The position numbers were made by a program, and so were the translations under genes. Of a DNA stretch of 64,000 bases, positions 11,761 through 23,420 are shown piece by piece. Source of the stretch: Orientallactaga sibirica (Eukaryota; Chordata; Mammalia; Rodentia; Dipodidae). The DNA is taken from positions 248,001 to 312,000 of the forward strand of contig JAEOAD010001943.1 in NCBI GenBank assembly GCA_036365145.1, in the 5' to 3' direction. Positions within the stretch are counted from its first letter, which is position 1. Every line of letters begins with the position of its first letter. The notes under the pieces were generated by a model. That model was not told the DNA's origin. It was given only the letters and a program-made list of their open reading frames with translations, and made no database searches.

Positions 11761-12661
11761 ACCTAACACTGTACAGCGTGAAATAAGATAATTCGTTTCT
11801 AGGAATTAGTTTCTTTTCTACGAAGATGGTTGAGTTTAGCAAGTTCAAACTTTCCTTGTTAATGTAATCTAAAAAGATGTCCAAGTTAGTAGATTTGCCT
11901 CCTTTCTAAAGTAGGGTCTTTAGAAAACAAACCTTCATTGCCAAGCATTGTACTGTGTGAAATGAGCTAATTCAGTTCTAGGAATCAGTTTATTTTCTAC
12001 GAAGACGGTTGAGTTTAGCATGTTCAAACTTTCCCTGTTAATATAATCTAAAAAATATGTCCTAGTTAGTAGGTTTGCCTCATTTGTAAAGTAGTTTTTT
12101 GAGAAAACAAACATCTTCATTGCGAACATTGTACTGTGTGAAAAAAGCTAATTCGGATATAGAATTCAGTTGCTTTCCTGCAAAGACGATTGAGTGCAGC
12201 AAATTCAAACATTCCTTGTTAATGTAATCTAAAAAGACGCACAACTTAATGGATTCGCCTCATTTCTAAAGTAATTTCTTTAGAAAAGAAACATCTTCAG
12301 TACCGAACACTGTACTGTGTTAAATGAGTTAATTCGCTTCTAGGAAACAGTTTAATTTCTACGAAGATGGTTCAGTGCAGCAAGTTCAAACTTTCCTTGT
12401 TAATGCAATCTAAATAGATGGCCAACTTAGTAGATTCATCTCCTTTGTAAAGTAGTTTGTTGAGAAAACAAACATCTTCATTGCCTAACATTGTACTGTG
12501 TGAAAAAACTAATTCGTATCTAGAATTCATTTCCTTTCCTATAAAGACGGTTGAGTGCAGGAAGTTCAAACATTCTTGTTAATGTATTCTAAGAAGATGC
12601 ACAACTTAGTGGATTCGCCTCATTTCTAAAGTAATTTCTTTGGAAAGAAACATCTCATTGC
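11761..12661 (+). repeat. S-S-H-G-H block, first copy of a dispersed five-monomer repeat
   Basis: From about 11820 this block matches 17053-17895 at an offset of 5232 bp. Shared rare variants are 'ccaagcattgtactg' (11941 and 17173), 'ttcccyg'-type changes with 'aatataatct', 'cggatatagaattcag', 'gatggttcagtgcag', 'attcatctcctttg' (12434 and 17666) and 'cactgtatggtgtg'. The last units also carry 'gaagttcaaacattc'. The copy at 17 kb is closest. A third, partial relative lies at 53.05-54.1 kb. Confidence 0.85.
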
Positions 12662-15600
12662 ACCGAACACTGTATGGTGTGAAATAAGTTAATTCAGTTC
12701 TAGGAATCAGTTTCATTTCTACGAAGATGGTTGAGGGCAGCAAGTTCAAACTTTCCTTGTTAATATAATCTAAAAAGATGTCCAAGTTAGTCGATTCACC
12801 TCATTTCTAAAGTAGTTTCTTTAGAAAGCAAACCTAAATTGCCAATCTTTGTACTGTGTGAAATGAGCTAATTCGGTTCTAGGAATCAGTTTACTTTCTA
12901 CGAAGATGGCTGAGTTTAGCAAGTTCAAACTTTCCTTGTTAATGTGCTCTAAAAAGTTGTCCAAGTTAGTAGACTTGCCTCATTGGTAAAGTAGTTTGTT
13001 GAGAAAACAAACATCTTCATTGCCGAACATTGTACTGTGTGAAAAATGTTAATTTAGTTCTAGAATTCAGTTGCTTTCCTACAAAGAAGGTTGAGTGCAG
13101 CCAGTTCAAACTTTCCTTGTTAATGTAATCTAAAAAGATGCACAACTTAGGAGATTGGCCTCATTTCTAAAGTAGTTTCTTTAGAAAAGAAACATCTTCA
13201 GTACCGAACACTGTACTGTGTGAAATAAGTTAAATCGCTTCTAGGAATTAGTTTAATTTCTAAGAAGAAGGTTGAGTGCAGCAAGTTCAAACTTTACTTG
13301 TTAATGCAATCACAAAAGATGGCCAAGTTAGAAGATTCGCCTCATTTTTAAAGTACTTTGTTGAGGAAACAAACATCTTCATTGCCGAACATTGTACTGT
13401 GTGAAATAAGCTCATTCGGTTCTAGGAATCAGTTACTTTCCTACAAAGAAGGTTGAGTGCAGCAAGTTCAAACTTTCCTAGTTTGTGTAATCTAACAATA
13501 TGTACAAGTTAGTGGATTCTCTTCATTTTTAAATTAGTTTCTTTAGAAAACAATCATCTTTAGTACCAAACACTGTACTGTGTGAAATAAGTTACTTCGG
13601 TTCTAGGAATCAGTTTCCTTTCTACGAAGATGTTTGAGTTTAGCAAGTTCAAACATTCCTTGTTAATGTAATCTAAAAAGATGTCCAAGTTAGTAGATTT
13701 GCCTCATTTCTAAAGTAGTTTCTTTAGAAAACAAACCTTCATTGCCGTACATTGTACTGTGTGAAAAACGCTAATTTGGTTCTAGAATTCAGTTCCTTTC
13801 CTACAAAGACGGTTGAGTGCAGCAAGTTCAAACTTTCCTTGTTAATGTAATCTAAAAAGATGCACAACTTACTAGATTGGCCTCATTTCTAAAGTTGTTT
13901 GTTTAGAAAAGAAACATCTTTAGTACCGAACATTGTACTGTGTTAAATAAGTTAATTCACTTCTAGGAATCAGTTTAATTTCTACGAAGAAGGTTGAGTG
14001 CAGGAAGTTCAAATTTTCCTAGTTTCTGTAATCTAACAAGATGTACAAGTTAGTGGATAAGCCTCATTTCTAACGTAGTTTCTATAGAAAAGAAACATCT
14101 TCAGTACCAAACACTGTACTGTGTGAAATACGTTAATTGGCTTCGAGGAATCAGTTTACTTTCTACGAAGATGGTTGAGTTTAGCAACGTCAAACTTTCC
14201 TGGTTAATGTAATCTCAAAAGATGTCCAAGTTAGTAGATTTGCTTCATTGGTAAAGTAGTTTGTTGAGAAAACAAACATCTTCATTGCCGAACATTGTAC
14301 TGAGTGAAAAAAGCTCATTCGGTTCTAGAATTCATTTGCTTTCCTACAAAGAGGGTTGAGTGCAGCAAGTTCAAACTTTCCTTGTTAATGTAATCTAAAA
14401 AGATGCACAACTTACTATATTGGCCTCATATCTAAAGTTGTTTGTTTAGAAAAGAAACATCTTCAGTACCGACCACTGTACTGTGTGAAATAAGTTAATT
14501 CGCTTCTAGGAATCAGGTTAATTTCTACGAAGAAGGTTGAGTGCAGCAAGTTCAAACTTTCCTAGTTTGTGTAATGTAACAAGATGTACAAGTCAGTGGA
14601 TTCGCGTCATTTCTAAAGTAGTTTCTTTAGAAAAGAAACATCTTCAGTACCGAACACTGTACTGTGTGAAATAAGTTAATTCGCTTCTAGGAATCAGTTT
14701 CATTTCTACGAAGATAGTTGAGTGCAGCAAGTTCAAACGTTCTTTGTTAATGTAATCTAAAAAGATGGCCAAGTTAGTAGATTCTCCTCATTTGTAAAGT
14801 AGTTTGTTTAGAAAACAAACATCTTCATTACCGAACACTGTACTATGTGAAATGAGCTAGTTCGATTCTAGGAATCACTTGCTTTCCTACGAAGAAGGTT
14901 GAGTGCAGCAAGTTCAAACTTTCCTAGTCTGTGTAATCTAACAAGATGTACAAGTTAGTGGATTTGCGTCATTTCTAACGTGGTTTCTTTAGAAAACAAA
15001 CATCTTCAGTACTGAACACTGTACTGTGTGAAATAAGTTAATTCGGTTCTAGGAGTCAGTTTCCTTTCTACGAAGATGGTTGAGTGCAGCAAGTTCAAAC
15101 TTGCCTTGTTAATGTAATCTAAAAAGATGGCCAAGTTAGCACATTCACCTCATTTGTAAAGTAGTTTGTTGATCAAATTAACATCTTCATTGCCAAACAT
15201 TGTACTGTGTGAAATAAGCTCATTCGGTTCTAGGAATCACTTTCTTTCCTACAAAGAAGGTTGTGTTCAGCAAGTTCAAACTTTCCTTCTTAATGTAATC
15301 TAAAAAGACGCACAACTTAGTAGATTGGCCTCATTTCTAAAGTAGTTTCTTTAGAAAACAAACATCTTCATTACCGAACACTGTACTATGTGAAATAAGC
15401 TAGTTCGGTTCAAGGAATCACTTGCTTTCCTACGAAGAAGGTTGAGTGGAGCAAGTTCTAACTTTCCTAGTTTGTGTAATCTAACAATATGTACGTTAGT
15501 GGATTCGCATCATTTCTAAATTAGTTTCTTTAGAAAACAAACATCTTCAGTACCGAACACTGTACTGTGTGAAATAAGTTAATTTGGTTCTAGGAATCAG

Positions 15601-16994
15601 TTTCCTTTCTACGAAGATGGTTGATTTTATTAAGTTCAAACTTTCCTTGTTAATGTAATCTAAAAAGATGTCCAAGTTAGTAGATTCACCTCATTTCTAA
15701 AGTAGTTTCTTTAGAAAACAAACCTTCATTGCGAAACATTGTACTGTGGGAAATGAGCTAATTCGGTTCTAGGAATCAGTTTAATTTCTAGGAAGATGGT
15801 TGAGTTTAGCAACGTCTAACTTTCCTTGTTAATGTAATCTAAAAAGATGTCCAAGTTAGTAGATTTGCCACATTGGTAAAGTAGTTTGTTGAGAAAACAA
15901 ACATCTTCATTGCCGAACATTGTACTGTGTGAAAAAAGCTAATTCGGTTCTAGAATTCACTTGCTTTCCTACAAAGACGGTTGAGTGCAGCAAGTTCAAA
16001 CTTTCCTTGTTAATGTAATCTAAAGAGATGCACAACTTAGTAGATTGGCCTCATTTCTAAAGTAGTTTCTTTAGAAAAGAAACATCTTCAGTACCGAACA
16101 CTGTACTGTGTGAAATAAGTTAATTCGCTTCTAGGAATCAGTTTAATTTCGACTATGATGGTTGAGTGCAGTAACTTCAAACTTTCCTTGTTAATGTAAT
16201 CTAAAAAGATGTACATGTTAGTGGATTCGACTCATTTCTAAAGTAGTGTCTTTAGAAAAGAAACATCTTCAGTACCGAACACTGTACTGTGTGAAATAAG
16301 TTAATTCGGTTCTAGGAATCAGTTTAATTTCTACGAGTACGGTTGAGTGCAGCAAGTTCAAACTTTCCTTGTTAATGTAATCTAAATAGAAGGCCAAGTT
16401 AGTAGATTCCCTCATTTGTAAAGTAGTTTGTTCAGAAAACAAACATCTTCATTACCGCACACTGTACTATGTGAAATGAGCTAGTTCGGTTCTAGGAATC
16501 ACTTGAATTTCTACGAAGAAGGTTGAGTGCAGCCAGTTCAAACTTTCCTAGTTGTGTAATCTAACAAGATGTACAAGTTATGGATTCGCGTTGTTTCTAA
16601 AGTGGTTCCTTTAGAAAACAAACATCTTCAGTACTGAACACTGTACTGTTTGAAATAAGTTAATTCGGTTCTAGGAATCAGTTTCATTTCCACGAAAATG
16701 GTTGAGTGCAGCAAGTTCAAACTTTCCTGGTTAATGTAATCTAAAAAGATGTTCAAGTTATCCGACTCACCTTATTTGTAAAGTAGTTTGTTGAGAACAT
16801 TAACGTCTTCATTGCCGAACATTGTACTGTGTGAATTAAGCTCGTTCTGTTCTCGGAATCACTTGCTTTCCTACAAAGAAGGTTGAGTGCAGCAAGTTCA
16901 AACTTCCCTTGTTAATGTAATCTAAAAAGATGCACAACTTAGTAGATTGGGCTCATATCTAAAGTGGTTTCTTTAGAAAAGAAACATCTTCAGT
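12662..16994 (+). repeat. Array segment, 24 monomers, S-rich
   Basis: Subclass order is SSHGTSHTSHTGTGHTSSHTGTGH. S units are frequent and usually precede H. The segment contains the S-H-T trimer duplication at 13565-14648 and a T-S-S-H-T run near 15.4-16.3 kb. The S-S junction 'cctaaattgcc' occurs at 12834. The satellite is otherwise regular with only 1-3 base indels. Confidence 0.86.
13565..14648 (+). repeat. S-H-T three-monomer higher-order repeat, two tandem copies (~542 bp)
   Basis: Units are 13565-14105 and 14106-14648. The private pair 'cttactagattgg' or 'cttactatattgg' with 'aaagttgtttgtttag' recurs exactly 543 bp apart (aaagttg at 13891 and 14434). Subclass order S-H-T is the same in both. 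Scattered substitutions suggest this duplication is older than those at 55-63 kb. Confidence 0.75.
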
Positions 16995-17895
16995 ACCGAA
17001 CACTGTGCTGTGTGAAATGTTAATTCGCTTCTAGGAATCAGTTTAATTTCTACGAAGATGGTTGAGTTTAGCAAGTTCAAACTTTCCTTGTTAATGTAAT
17101 CTAAAAAGATGTCCAAGTTAGTAGATTCGCCTCCTTTCTAAAGTAGTGTCCTTAGAAAACAAACCTTCATTGCCAAGCATTGTACTGTGTGAAATGAGCT
17201 AATTCAGTTCTAGGAATCAGTTTATTTTCTACGAAGACGGTTGAGTTTAGCAAGTTCAAACTTTCCCTGTTAATATAATCTAAAAATATGTCAAAGTTAG
17301 TAGATTTGCCTCATTTGTAAAGTAGTTTGTTGAGAAAACAAACATCTTCATTGCCGAACATTGTACTGTGTGAAAAAAGCTAATTCGGATATAGAATTCA
17401 GTTGCTTTCCTACAAAGACGATTGAGTGCAGCAAATTCAAACATTCCTTGTTAATGTAATCAAAAAAGATGCACAACTTAATGGATTCGCCTCATTTCTA
17501 AAGTAATTTCTTGAGAAAAGAAACATCTTCAGTACCGAACACTGTACTGTGTGAAATGAGTTAATTCGGTTCTAGGAAACAGTTTAATTTCTACGAAGAT
17601 GGTTCAGTGCAGCAAGTTCAAACTTTCCTTGTTAATGCAATCTAAATAGATGGCCAACTTAGTAGATTCATCTCCTTTGTAAAGTAGTTTGTTGAGAAAA
17701 CAAACATCTTCATTGCCCAAAATTGTACTGTGTGAAAAAAGCTAATTCGTATCTAGAATTCATTTCCTTTCCTACAAAGACGGTTGAGTGCAGGAAGTTC
17801 AAACATTCCTTGTTAATGTATTCTAAAAAGATGCACAACTTAGTGGATTCGCCTCATTTCTAAAGTAATTTCTTTGGAAAAGAAACATCTTCGGT
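16995..17895 (+). repeat. S-S-H-G-H block, second copy of the dispersed five-monomer repeat
   Basis: This block is the distant copy of 11820-12661, 5232 bp (29 units) downstream, and shares its rare variants in the same order. The first S monomer here starts with 'gaaatgttaattcgc', a 2-bp deletion form not present in the copy at 11.8 kb. The shared block therefore begins part-way through that monomer, near 17053. Confidence 0.85.
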
Positions 17896-20800
17896 ACCGA
17901 ACACTGTATGGTGTGAAATAAGTTAATTTGGTTCTAGGAATCAGTTTAATTTCTACGAAGATGGTTGAGTGCAGCAAGTTCAAACTTTTCTTGTTAATGT
18001 AATCTCAAAAGATGGCCAAGTTAGAAGATTCGCCTCATTTGTAAAGTACTTTGTTGAGAAAACAAACATCTTCATTGCCGAACATTGTACTGTGAAATAA
18101 GCTCATTCGGTTCTAGGAAACACTTGCTTTCCTACAAAGAAGGTTGAGTGCAGCAAGTTCAAACTTTTCTAGTTTGTGTAATCTATCAAGATGTACAAGT
18201 TAGTGGATTCGCGTAATTTCTAAAGTGCTTCCTTTAGAAAACAAATATATTCAGTACTGAACACTGTACTGTGTGAAATAAGTTAGTTCGGTTCTAGGAA
18301 TCAGTTTTCTTTCCATGAAGATTGTTGAGTGCAGCAAGTTCAAACGTTCCTTGTTAATATAATCTAAAAAGAAGGCCAAGTTAGCAGATTCAGGTCTTTT
18401 GTAAAGTAGTGTGTTGAGAAAATTAACATCTTCATTACCGAACATTGTCCTGTGTGAAATAAGCTCATTCGGTTCTAGGTATCACTTGCTTTCCTACAAA
18501 GAAGGTTGAGTGCAGCAAGTTCAAACTTTCCTTGTTAATGTAATCTAAAACGATGCACAACTTTGTAGATTGGCCTCATTTCTAAAGTAGTTTCTTTAGA
18601 AAAGGAACATCTTCAGTACCAAACACTGTACTGTGTGAAATGTTAATTTGCTTCTAGGAATCAGTTTAATTTCTACGAAGGCGGTTGAGTGCAGCAAGTT
18701 CAAACTTTCACTGTTAATGTAATCAAAAAAGATGGCCACGTTAGGATATTCATCTCATTTGTAAAGTACTTTGTTGAGAAAACAAACATCTTCATTGCCG
18801 AACATTGTACTGGGTGGAATAAGCTCATTCGGTTCTAGGAATCAGTTGCTTTCCTACTAAGAAGGTTGAGTGCAGCAATTTCTAACTTTCCTTGTTAATG
18901 TGTTCTAAAAAGATGGCCAAGTTAGCAGATTCTCGTCATTTGTAGTTTGTTGAGAAAATTAACATCTTAATTGCCGAACATTGTACTGTGTGAAATAAGC
19001 TCATTCAGTTCTAGGAATCATTTGCTTTCCTACAAAGAAGGTTGAGTGCAGCATGTTCAAACTTTCCTTGTTAATGTAATGTGAAAAGATGCACAGCTTA
19101 GTAGATTGGCCTCATTTCTAACATAGTTTGTTTAGAAAACAAACATCTTCATTTCCAAACACTGTACTATGTGAAATGAGCTATTTCGGTTCTAGGACTC
19201 ACTTGCTTTCCTACGTAGAAGGTTGAGTGCAGCAAGTTCAAACTTGCCTAGTTTCTGTAATCTAACAAGATTTACAAGTTAGTGGATTCGCGTCAGTTCT
19301 AAAGTAGTTTCTTTAGAAAAGGAACATCTTCAGTACCGAACACTGTACTGTGTGAAATGTTAATTCGCTTCTAGAAATCAGTTTAATTAATATGAAGAGG
19401 GTTGAGTGCAGCAAGTTCAAACTTTCCCTATTAATGTAATCTAAAAAGATGGCCAAGTTAGGAGATTCGCCTCATTTTTAAAGTAGTTTGTTGAGAAAGC
19501 AAACATCTTCATTGCCAAACATTGTAATGTGTGAAATAACCTCATTCGGTTCTAGGATTCAGTTGCTTTCTGACAAGAAGGTTGAGTGCAGCAAGTTCAA
19601 ACTTTCCTTGTTAATGTAATCCAGAAACCTGCAAAACTTAGTAGATTGGCCTCATATCTAAAGTAGTTTCTTTAGAAAAGAAAAATCTTCAGTACCGAAC
19701 ACTGTACTGTGTGAAATAAGTTAATTCGCTTCTAAGAATCAGTTTAATTTCTACGAAGATGGTTGAGTGCAACAAGTTCAAACTTTCCTTGTTAATGTAA
19801 TCTCAAAAGATGGCCAAGTTAGAAGATTCGCCTCATTTGTAAAGCACTTTGTTGAGAAAACAAACATCTTCATACCCGAACATTGTACTGTGTGAAAAAA
19901 GGTAATTCGGTTCTAGAATTCAAACTTTCCTTGTTAATGTCATCTAAAAAGATGGGCAAGTTAGCATATTCACCTCATTTGTAAAGTAGTTTGTTGAGAA
20001 AATTAACATGTTCATTGCCGAACATTGTACTGTGTGAGATAAGCTCATTCCGTTCTAGGAATCACTTGCTTTCCTACAAAGAAGGTTGAGTGCAGCAAGT
20101 TCAAACTTTCCTTGTTAATGTAATCTGAAAAGATGCACAACTTGGTAGATTGGCCTCATATCTAGAGTAGTTTGTTTAGAAAACATACATCTTCATTACC
20201 GAACACGTTACTATATGAAATGAGCTAGTTCGGTTCTAGGAATCACTTGCTTTCCTACAAAGAAGGTTGAGTAAGGCAATTTTTAACTTTTCCAGTTTGT
20301 GTAATCTAACAAGATATACAAGTTAGTTGTTTGGCGTCGTTTCTAAAGTGGTTTCTTTAGAAAACAAACATCTTCAGTACTGAACACTGTACTGTGTGAA
20401 ATAAATTAATTCAGTTCTAGGAATCAGTTTCCTTTCCACGAAGATGGTTGAGTACAGCAAGTTCAAACTTTCCATGTTAATGTAATCTAAAAAGATGGCC
20501 AAGTTAGCAGAGTCACATCATTTGTAAAGTAGTTTGTTGAGAAAATGAACATCTTCATTGCCGAACATAGTACTGTGTGAAATAAGCTCATTCGGTTCTA
20601 GGAATCACTTGCTTTCCTACAAAGAAGGTTGAATGCAGCAAGTTCAAACTTTCCTTGTTAATGTAATCTAAAAAGATGCCCATCTTAGTAGATTGGCCTC
20701 ATTTCTAAAGTAGTTTGTTTAGAAAACAAACATCTTAATTACCGAACACTGTACTATATGAAATGAGCTAGTTCGGTTCTAGGAATCACTTGCTTTCCTA

Positions 20801-22546
20801 AGAAGAAGGATGAATGCAGCAAGTTCAAACTTTCCTCGTAATGTAATCTCAAAAGATGGCCAAGGTAGAAGATTCGCCTCATTTGTAAAGTAGTTGGTTC
20901 AGAAAACAAACATCTTCATAGCCGAACATTGTACTGTGTGAAAAAAGCTAATTCGGTTCTAGAATTCAGTTGCTTTCCTACAAAGACGGTTGAGTGAAGA
21001 ACGTTCAAACTTTCCTAGTTTGTGTAATCTAACAAGATGTACAAGTTAGTGGATTCGCATCATTTCTAAAGTAGTTTCTTTAGAAAAGAAACATCTTCAG
21101 TACCAAACTCTGTACTGTGTGAAATAAGTTAATTCGCTTCTAGGAATCAGTTCAATTTCTACGAAGACGGTTGAGTGCAGCAAGTTCAAACTTTCCTTGT
21201 TAATATAATCTAAAAAGATGGCCAAGTTAGTAGATTCGCCTCATTTGTAAAGTAGTTTGTTGAGAATACAAACATCTTCATTGCCGAATAGTGTGCTGTG
21301 TGAAATAAGCTCATTCGGTTCTAGTAATCAGTTGCTTTACTACAAAGAATGTTGAGTGCAGCAAGTTCAAACTTTCCTTGTTAATGTAATATGAAAATAT
21401 GCCCAAGTTAGTAGATTGGCCTCATTTCTAAAGTTGTTTGTTTAGAAAACAAACATCTTCATTACCGAACACTGTAGTATGTGAAATGAGTAGTTCGGTT
21501 CTAGGAATCACTTGCTTTCCTACGAAGAAGGTTGAGTGCAGCAAGTTCAAACTTTCCTACTTTGTGTATTCTAACAAGATGTACAAGTTAGTGGATTCCT
21601 GTCGTTTCTAAAGTGGTTCCTTTAGAAAACAAACATCTTCAGTACTGAACACTGTACTGGGTGAAATAAGTTAATTCGGTTGTAGGAATCAGTTTCCTTT
21701 CCACGAAGATGTTTGATTGCAGCAAGTTCAAACTTTCCTTGTTAATGTAATCTCAAAAGATGGCCAAGTTAGCAGATTTACCTCATTTGTAAAGTAGTTT
21801 GTTGAGAAAATTAACATCTTCATTGCCGAACATTGTACTGTGTGAAATAAGGTCATTCGGTTCTAGGAATCACTTGCTTTCCTACAAAGAAGGTAGAGTG
21901 CAGCAAGTTCAACCTTTCCTTGTTAATGTAATCTGAAAAGATGCACAACTTAGTAAATTGGCCTCATTTCAAAAGTAGTTTCTTTAGAAAAGAAACATCT
22001 TCAGTACCGAACACTATACTGTGTGAAAAGTTAATTCGCTTCTAGGAATCAGTTTAATTTCAACGAAGATGGTTGAGTGCAGCAAGTTCAAACTTTCCTT
22101 GTTAATGTAATCTAAAAAGATGGCCAAGGTAGGAGATTCGCCTCATTTGTTAAGTACTTTGTTGACAATACAAACATCTTCATTGCCGAACATAATACTC
22201 TGTGAAATAAGCTCATTCGGTTCTAGGAATCAGTTGCTTTCCTACAAAGAAGGTAGAGTGCAGCAAGTTCAACCTTTCCTTGTTAATGTAATCTGAAAAG
22301 ATGCACAACTTAGTAGATTGGCCTCATTTCTAATGTAGTTTGTTTAGAAAACAAACATCTTCATTACCGAGCACGGAACTATGTGAAATGAGCTAGTTCG
22401 GTTCTAGAAATCACTTGCTTTCCTACGAAGAAGGTTGATTGCAGCAACTTCAAACTTTCCTAGTTTGTGTAATCTAACAAGATGTACAAGTTAGTGGATT
22501 CGCCTCATTTCTAAAGTAGTTTCTTTAGAAAACAAACATCTTCAGT
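17896..22546 (+). repeat. Array segment, 26 monomers, no S subclass
   Basis: Subclass order is GTGHGGHTGHG(G)HTGHGTGHTGHGHT, where the bracketed unit is truncated. The S subclass is absent for about 4.6 kb, in contrast with the flanks. The 2-bp deletion form 'gaaatgttaatt' recurs here (18637, 19358), with the similar 'gaaaagttaatt' near 22023. No gene is seen. Confidence 0.86.
19874..20016 (+). repeat. Truncated monomer (143 bp), internal deletion of ~38 bp
   Basis: 'ttctagaattc' near 19912 runs straight into 'aaactttccttgtt'. The stretch normally between them (agttgctttcctac...gagtgcagcaag) is missing. The two ends share a short match (ttcagtt against ttcaaac). This fits deletion by slippage or microhomology. 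Confidence 0.8.
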
Positions 22547-23420
22547 ACCGAACACTGTACTGTGTGAAATAAGTTAATTCCTTGTTAATGTAATCTAAAA
22601 AGCTTCTAGGAATCAGTTTAATTTCTACGAAGATGGTTGAGTGCAGCAAGTTCAAACTTTCCTTGTTAATGTAATCTAAAAAGATGACCAAGTTAGTAGA
22701 TTCGCCTCATTTGTAAAGTAGTTTGTTGAGAAAATTAACATCTTTATTGCCGAAAATTGTACTGTGTGAAATAAGCTCATTCGGTTCTAGGAATCACTTG
22801 CTTTCCTACAAGGAAGGTTGAGTGCAGCAAGTTCAAACTTTCCTTGTTAATGTAATCTTAAAAGATGCACAACTTAGTAGATTTTGGTTTGTTTCATTTC
22901 TAAAGTAGTTTGTTTAGAAAAAGAAACATCAAGTTCAAACTTTCCTTGTTAATATAATCTAACAAGATGTACAAGTTAGTAGATTCCTGTCATTTCTAAA
23001 GTAGTTCCTTTAGAAAACAAACATCTTCAGTACTGAACACTGTACTGGGTGAAATAAGCTCACTAATCAGTTGCTTTACTACTGTTTGTGAAATCAAACT
23101 TTCCTTGTTAATGTAATCTCAAAAGATTAATTTGTAAAGTTAGTTTGTTGAGAAAATTAACATCTTCATTGCCGAACATTGTAGTGTGTGAAATAAGGTC
23201 ATTCGGTTCTAGGAATCACTTGCTTTCCAGGAATCAAGTTCAAACTTTCCTTGTTAATGTTCTTAAAAGATGTACAACTTAGGATGGTTTGTTTTGAGTT
23301 TACTGTACTGTGTGAAATAAGTTTTATACTTTCCTTGTTAATGTTAATGTAAAAAAGATGTCCAAGTTAGTAGATTCGCCTCATTTCTAAAGTAGTTTCT
23401 TTAGAAAACAAACCTTCATT
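22547..23420 (+). repeat. Scrambled patch 1: six shortened monomers with duplicated and deleted pieces
   Basis: Unit starts fall at about 22547, 22749, 23032, 23171, 23293 and 23421. Six monomers thus occupy 874 bp instead of about 1086. At 22581 a 21-22 bp copy of the unit's own 'cttgttaatgtaatct' stretch sits inside 'ttaattcgcttctagg'. At 22930 'gaaacatc' jumps to 'aagttcaaac', losing about 95 bp. Near 23060 and 23230 short fragments are joined out of order (ctcactaatcag; ttccaggaatcaagttc). Flanks are normal. It may be real rearrangement or an assembly or consensus error. Confidence 0.8.
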
